In this document: positions 60,132 through 64,000 of the stretch, in pieces | Numbering within the stretch: position 1 is the stretch's first letter | How the letters are laid out: every line of letters begins with the position of its first letter | Assembly: GCF_963664075.1 (NCBI RefSeq) | Contig: NZ_OY760916.1 | Location: forward strand, 2,854,001 to 2,918,000 | Direction: 5' to 3' | Source of the DNA: an uncultured Desulfobulbus sp. | Lineage (GTDB): Bacteria; Desulfobacterota; Desulfobulbia; Desulfobulbales; Desulfobulbaceae | DNA length: 64,000 bases | The notes under the pieces: generated by a model | Database searches by the model: none | What the model saw: only the letters and a program-made list of their open reading frames with translations | What the model was told of the DNA's origin: nothing | Position numbers and translations under genes: made by a program

Positions 60132-60168
60132 TCGACAATTGCCCCACGGAGCTCGACGGAATTGTCGA
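60132..60168 (-). promoter_or_regulatory. Upstream activator sites B1 and B2 (TCGAC-N6-GTCGA type)
   Basis: B2 (60153-60168) is a perfect palindrome, TCGAC-GGAATT-GTCGA, and B1 (60132-60147) is a half-site with TCGAC. Their starts are 21 bp apart, the same spacing as A1/A2 at the other promoter. They lie about 110-130 bp upstream of the predicted start. Confidence 0.65.
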
Positions 60169-60200
60169 GTGAAAAGCAGAGAACAAACTTTTTGAAGATG

Positions 60201-61247
60201 TTACAGACGGCCCCGGAGAGAGCCACGCCCCTGGGGATAGGAGAAGCATAGATATTCGCGCTGCACCTGGACACGTAGCCCTTTGGCCAGGTGCAACTCC
60301 TGTCCTTTTCTCCCCTGTATGGCCAGGGTACAGAGAGCGAGGATCTGTTCATAGCGAGCGGTATTGTCCATCTCCCAGAGAAGCTTTTCCATCAGGCGTC
60401 GTTGCAACGCCGAATGGAACTCTTTAAAAGGGGAACGACTCAGTTCAGCCAGAGGCAAGGCCAATCTGTCCTCCCGGGACAGACGTACAACCTTTTGCCA
60501 GCACTCCTCGACAAGTGATGCCAGAAGATCCTCATCCTGCTGAAGATTCGCTGCAGTTTTCAGCAATGCCTGGCGAATACCGGGATCATACTCGCGCTCC
60601 AGAAGGGGGAAAAGCTCCAACCGAACCCGGTTCCGAAGAAATTGTCGATCATCGTTGCTGGAATCCTGACAGTAGGCCACAGCCTGCTCGTCAAGGTAGC
60701 TCAGCAAGACCTCTTTGCGCACATCTAAAAGCGGTCGGAGTGTGGTACCGGTGCGATACCGCATACCTGATAATGCTCGCAGACCGCCGCCCCGAAAAAG
60801 TCGGAGCAACACTTCTTCTGCCTGATCATCTGCGGTATGAGCAACTGCAAGTAACTCGGTGTTCCATTGTTTTGCCAGCTCGGTAAAGGCCTGGTAACGT
60901 AACTCCCGGGCCGCCTGCTCAAGAGACTGTCCCTTTTGTTTGGCATGCTCACGCACATGTACCGTCGCTTTGACAGCAGTACAGCCCAAACGAGCGGCAG
61001 CCGTCTGCACGCAGTCCCACTCGGCGCCAGTCTCGCTTGGCCGGATCCTGTGATCAATATAGGCGGCAACCAAACGCAGGTTCAATTGTGGACTCAATGC
61101 TGCCAGAATATGGAGAAGAGCCATGGAGTCAGGCCCTGCAGAAACGCCAACCAGCAGGCTCTGCCCCTTGTGCAGCAGATTCTGCGCAACAAGAAGCTGC
61201 TTGATCGTATATTCCAGGGGATGGAGTTGGGAATTATGAGACGCCAT
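60201..61247 (-). CDS. tilS: tRNA(Ile)-lysidine synthase
   Basis: TilS adds lysine to C34 of tRNA-Ile (CAU), changing it to read AUA. The protein has the PP-loop VGVSAGPDSMALLH, where many homologs have SGGxDS, then HTADDQAEEVLLRLFRG, and a C-terminal region that ends near the PEPLSLR-like part of the family. At 348 residues it is short and probably lacks the last domain. ATG 61247 (MASHNSQ) is chosen. The reading from 61340 adds 31 residues with no support. Confidence 0.92.
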   Translation of the reverse strand: MASHNSQLHPLEYTIKQLLVAQNLLHKGQSLLVGVSAGPDSMALLHILAALSPQLNLRLVAAYIDHRIRPSETGAEWDCVQTAAARLGCTAVKATVHVREHAKQKGQSLEQAARELRYQAFTELAKQWNTELLAVAHTADDQAEEVLLRLFRGGGLRALSGMRYRTGTTLRPLLDVRKEVLLSYLDEQAVAYCQDSSNDDRQFLRNRVRLELFPLLEREYDPGIRQALLKTAANLQQDEDLLASLVEECWQKVVRLSREDRLALPLAELSRSPFKEFHSALQRRLMEKLLWEMDNTARYEQILALCTLAIQGRKGQELHLAKGLRVQVQREYLCFSYPQGRGSLRGRL

Positions 61248-61330
61248 GGCTTGCTTTGGAGGGGGAAATACTCTATGCTGGCTGGGCAGAGGAGTTTCTA
61301 AGAATTTTTCTTGCAAGAGGACGTTCAAGC

Positions 61331-61669
61331 ATGAATGCACAAGCCTACCGACAAACCGTCAAGGAACATCTCAAAACCGCCTATCTCCTCAATGACGAGA
61401 AAATCGAATCCATGATCCCGGTGTTCCTGGCTACCCTGCATACCCATATGAACCGGCTGGCAGAGCTCGCAGCTATCGGCGATACAGAACAACTGGGCAA
61501 GGCCAGCCATGCGGTCAAGGGCGCCTTACTCAATATCGGCCTGCTGGATCTGGCAGAAACCGCTTACACCTTGGAAAAACAGTGTATAAGCGGTAGCTGC
61601 CCCGAAAATTACCACGATATGATCACCGATCTTCAGTATACGGTGACCCGCTTTAGTGAGGAGTGGTAA
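61331..61669 (+). CDS. HPt-domain phosphotransfer protein
   Basis: This 112-residue single-domain histidine phosphotransfer protein has its phospho-acceptor His in ASHAVKGALLNIG. It has no kinase or receiver attached, so it probably serves one of the hybrid kinases, several of which lie in this window without a DNA-binding output. ATG 61331 has AGAGGA upstream. The longer reading from 61256 is rejected. It is divergent from tilS and convergent with der. Confidence 0.88.
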   Translation: MNAQAYRQTVKEHLKTAYLLNDEKIESMIPVFLATLHTHMNRLAELAAIGDTEQLGKASHAVKGALLNIGLLDLAETAYTLEKQCISGSCPENYHDMITDLQYTVTRFSEEW

Positions 61670-61678
61670 ACTAAAGTG

Positions 61679-63019
61679 TTATTTCTTTTTACGCCCCTTC
61701 CGCTGTTTAAACATCAACTGGACCGGAACCCGATCCAATCCCAATCCATCACGAAAGCAGTTGGTGAGATAGCGCTGGTAGGAAAAATGAATTCCCTTGG
61801 GATCATTGGAAACCACCGCAAAAAAGGGTGGCGCCGTTCCCAGCTGGGCAGTGTAGTAAAATTTGAGCCTGCGGCCATGATAATAGGGCGGCTCGTGCCG
61901 TTCCACCGCCTCGGCCAAGAGACGGTTGAGCGCCGAGGTGGGAAAACGTTGATGAAACTGACGGTGAACCTTACCAATCTCGGGAAAAAGCCGCTTAATC
62001 CCTTTACCAGTCAGGGCTGAAACCTTGAGAATGGGAGCAAAGGGGATAAACTTCAGCGCCCTGCTCACTTCCTCCATGAGCTGTTCCTGCCGCTTTTTGT
62101 CATCAGCAATCAGATCCCATTTATTAATGAGGATAATCAAAGCCCGCCCCTGATCCTGGGTGTAACTGATTACCTTGGTGTCCTGCTCGGTAATACCCTC
62201 GCTGGCATCGAGCACCACCAGAGCGATATCGCAACGCCCGATGGCCTTGAGCGCTTTGAGTACAGAAAACTTTTCCAGCTTATCCTTGGTCTTGCCCCGG
62301 CGACGAATCCCTGCGGTATCGATGAGCAGGTAGTTGTACTGATCTTTGCTCACCAATGTATCGACAGAGTCTCGGGTCGTCCCGGCAATGTTGGAGACCA
62401 CCATACGATCCTGGCCAATGATCGCATTGACCATGGAAGACTTGCCCACGTTGGGACGGCCAAGAAAAGCGATACGCATCGTGTTTTCCGGCAGATCCAT
62501 TTCCAGCTCCGACTTCTCCAGATGGGGTACCAAGGCCTCCATCAGGGTTTTATAGCCGTAGCCGTGGTCACCGGAAAGCGCCCAGAGTTGCTCCACCCCC
62601 AGCTCCCAAAATGGTGCCAGCAGGCTATCTTCTATTTCGGGGCTATCAATCTTATTCACGATGAAAAAGACTTCTTTCTCGGTTTTACGCAGAATATTGA
62701 CAATCTCATGATCGCTGGGAGTGAGTCCTTCCCGCCCATCCATGAGAAAAAAGATGACATCCGCCTCATCCAGGGCCAGCAGGGCCTGGTTGCGGATATG
62801 GTTGTTAATGGTGCCGTCCTCGGTATCAATACCACCGGTATCGACCAGGACAAAAGGGTGGTCCTCCCAGGTGACACGGGCATAATGACGGTCACGGGTA
62901 ACGCCCGGGGTCGGATCGACCAGGGCATCACGACGTTTGACCATACGGTTAAACAGGGTGGATTTCCCCACATTGGGGCGACCGATGAGGGCAACCAGAG
63001 TTGCGTTTTCATTACTCAT
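61679..63019 (-). CDS. der: Tandem-GTPase ribosome-assembly factor Der (EngA)
   Basis: Der acts in 50S subunit maturation. The 446-residue protein has two G domains (GRPNVGKSTLFN near the N-terminus and GRPNVGKSSMVN near residue 185) and a C-terminal KH-like domain. The C-terminus is basic (RKGRKKK). It is monocistronic and convergent with the HPt gene, 9 bp away. Confidence 0.97.
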   Translation of the reverse strand: MSNENATLVALIGRPNVGKSTLFNRMVKRRDALVDPTPGVTRDRHYARVTWEDHPFVLVDTGGIDTEDGTINNHIRNQALLALDEADVIFFLMDGREGLTPSDHEIVNILRKTEKEVFFIVNKIDSPEIEDSLLAPFWELGVEQLWALSGDHGYGYKTLMEALVPHLEKSELEMDLPENTMRIAFLGRPNVGKSSMVNAIIGQDRMVVSNIAGTTRDSVDTLVSKDQYNYLLIDTAGIRRRGKTKDKLEKFSVLKALKAIGRCDIALVVLDASEGITEQDTKVISYTQDQGRALIILINKWDLIADDKKRQEQLMEEVSRALKFIPFAPILKVSALTGKGIKRLFPEIGKVHRQFHQRFPTSALNRLLAEAVERHEPPYYHGRRLKFYYTAQLGTAPPFFAVVSNDPKGIHFSYQRYLTNCFRDGLGLDRVPVQLMFKQRKGRKKK

Positions 63020-63149
63020 AAAAATATTTTTTCCCAGATACTCTCAAATCATCGTTCTGGTTTGAGTTGTATCCATTAATAATCGCGGATAGAGGCCGCG
63101 TCAGAGACGTTCGCACCACCAGAGGATGCAGCTCGAAACCTGCTCGAAT

Positions 63150-64000
63150 TTAACGCTCAGCAAGGTTCAGATCGTTTAATTTTTGGCGACATTGCTCACA
63201 TATATCCTTTAAGGCAGCATACTCGGCGGCTTCGGGTTTGGCAAGCAGACCCCGCAGGGAGTTCAAGGCCGGTGAAAGAAATTGCGCAAAAAACCTTTTC
63301 TTGCGAACCTTGCTCAAAAAGGCAAAGGCGCCAAGAATCTGCAGATTACGTTGGAGCGCTAAAAGTACATACTCATGGCGAAACTGCGCGGGATCGTACT
63401 CGCTCACCGCTGCAAGGGCATTGAGATATACACCAAGAAGATGCTCCTGCGCTTCCTGGGGCAATTGGATATAGGGGTCGATCAAAAGCGAAGCCAGATC
63501 ATAGCCCAGTGGTCCTAAACGTCCTCCCTGAAAATCAATAAAGCGCACCTGCTCGTTGCAGATCATGATATTGCGGCTCTGGAAATCCCGATGGAGAAAA
63601 TAACCGGTTGGGGCCTGGGCGGCATCACGGGCCAGCTGCCTACAGCTTGCTTCCAGTTCCACCCGATCAAAGGCAATCCCTAAAAGATCCGTACAACAGG
63701 CCTGCAAAAAATAGCCGGATTCCCGCGCGAGCATCAGTTCCTGATCATAGACCGGTGTATCCCAGCACCAGCTGGCCTGAAAGCCCTGGGCTGCCCGTAC
63801 CTGCATCTGCGCCAACTGTTGCACCGCCTGTTCATAGAAAGGAAGCGATGCCTTGATCCCCTGGGCCTGCACCCGCTCATACAGCCGCTCTTGCCCCAGA
63901 TCTTCACAGAGCGCCAGCCCCGATGCCTGATCAAAGGCAAAGATCTGCGGTGTTGGTGCACCGCATTGTTCCAGATGTGTCCCTAGGGCATGAAAGGCAC
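63150..64000 (-). CDS. AmgK-like phosphotransferase (5' end beyond window)
   Basis: The frame is open from 63150 to the window edge, so the N-terminus is missing. About 283 residues are visible. It has the aminoglycoside-phosphotransferase fold: HRDFQSRNIM for catalysis and the metal-binding IDFQGGRLGP followed by YDLASLL. These motifs fit AmgK-type sugar kinases, which phosphorylate N-acetylmuramate or GlcNAc for cell-wall recycling. A choline-kinase-like relative is also possible. Confidence 0.85.
   Translation of the reverse strand, partial: AFHALGTHLEQCGAPTPQIFAFDQASGLALCEDLGQERLYERVQAQGIKASLPFYEQAVQQLAQMQVRAAQGFQASWCWDTPVYDQELMLARESGYFLQACCTDLLGIAFDRVELEASCRQLARDAAQAPTGYFLHRDFQSRNIMICNEQVRFIDFQGGRLGPLGYDLASLLIDPYIQLPQEAQEHLLGVYLNALAAVSEYDPAQFRHEYVLLALQRNLQILGAFAFLSKVRKKRFFAQFLSPALNSLRGLLAKPEAAEYAALKDICEQCRQKLNDLNLAER

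Overview
The window looks like chromosomal DNA of a strictly anaerobic, Gram-negative deltaproteobacterium (Desulfobacterota), most like the sulfate-reducing or sulfur-disproportionating Desulfobulbales. Family content supports this: rubredoxin, a rhodanese/ferritin-like fusion, SelB, CobT, a PEP-CTERM protein, KdsB and Mla-type outer-membrane lipid transport, many two-component proteins and sigma-54 control. The genus is inferred. About 58 protein genes fill the window. I see no tRNA, rRNA, CRISPR array, phage or insertion sequence.

Layout. 1-8365 (minus): obgE-proB-proA-nadD-(PHP/UvrD fusion)-histidine kinase, the last cut by the window edge. 8462-9174 (minus): rplU-rpmA with a clear terminator and a long leader. 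9629-9787: rubredoxin. 10077-14975 (plus): an overlapping Mla-type operon (permease, ATPase, MCE protein, lipoprotein) that continues into a DUF3124 protein and a solute-binding lipoprotein. 15013-26854 (minus): an almost gapless eight-gene run, kdsB - large YvcK-like protein - hybrid kinase - receiver - REC/PAS/kinase/REC - J-domain protein - two halves of a heterodimeric ABC exporter. 26982-30580: rsmJ (plus), then a KdnA-like aminotransferase, panC and a TPR membrane protein (minus). 30968-36670: xseA, a small exported protein, cobT behind a divergent DUF89-like protein, and aroK. 36865-38437: a Cys-rich PilZ protein and a PEP-CTERM protein with a sigma-54-type promoter. 39745-42863 (plus): the classical cdaA-cdaR-glmM c-di-AMP/cell-wall operon. 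42939-49594 (minus): an aminotransferase, a TerB/DnaJ protein, and hsp20-lon-ftsY. 50112-53834 (plus): an Mrp ATPase, a metallo-beta-lactamase-fold hydrolase and selB. 53842-54675 (minus): the rhodanese/ferritin-like fusion. 55132-60168: a sigma-54 envelope-signalling locus. 60201-64000: tilS, an HPt protein, der and an AmgK-like kinase cut by the edge.

The most interesting system is at 54870-60168. A DUF4405 membrane protein, a small exported Gly/His-rich protein, a sensor kinase and a sigma-54 activator form one overlapping operon, and a second small exported protein (DUF1104-like) lies convergently downstream. Both outward-facing promoters carry a GG-N10-G(C/A) sigma-54 box. Both also have a pair of upstream sites built on TCGAC-N6-GTCGA, spaced exactly 21 bp apart in each case. 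The two small exported proteins share a Gly/Lys/Tyr tail. The arrangement resembles a Zra-type envelope metal or stress response, with an unusual membrane protein as part of its output. Other points worth following are a KdnA-like enzyme close to kdsB (possible 8-amino-Kdo lipid A), a DUF89-like partner of CobT that appears to lack its metal ligands, a shikimate kinase with GKG in its P-loop, and two families of short intergenic repeats.
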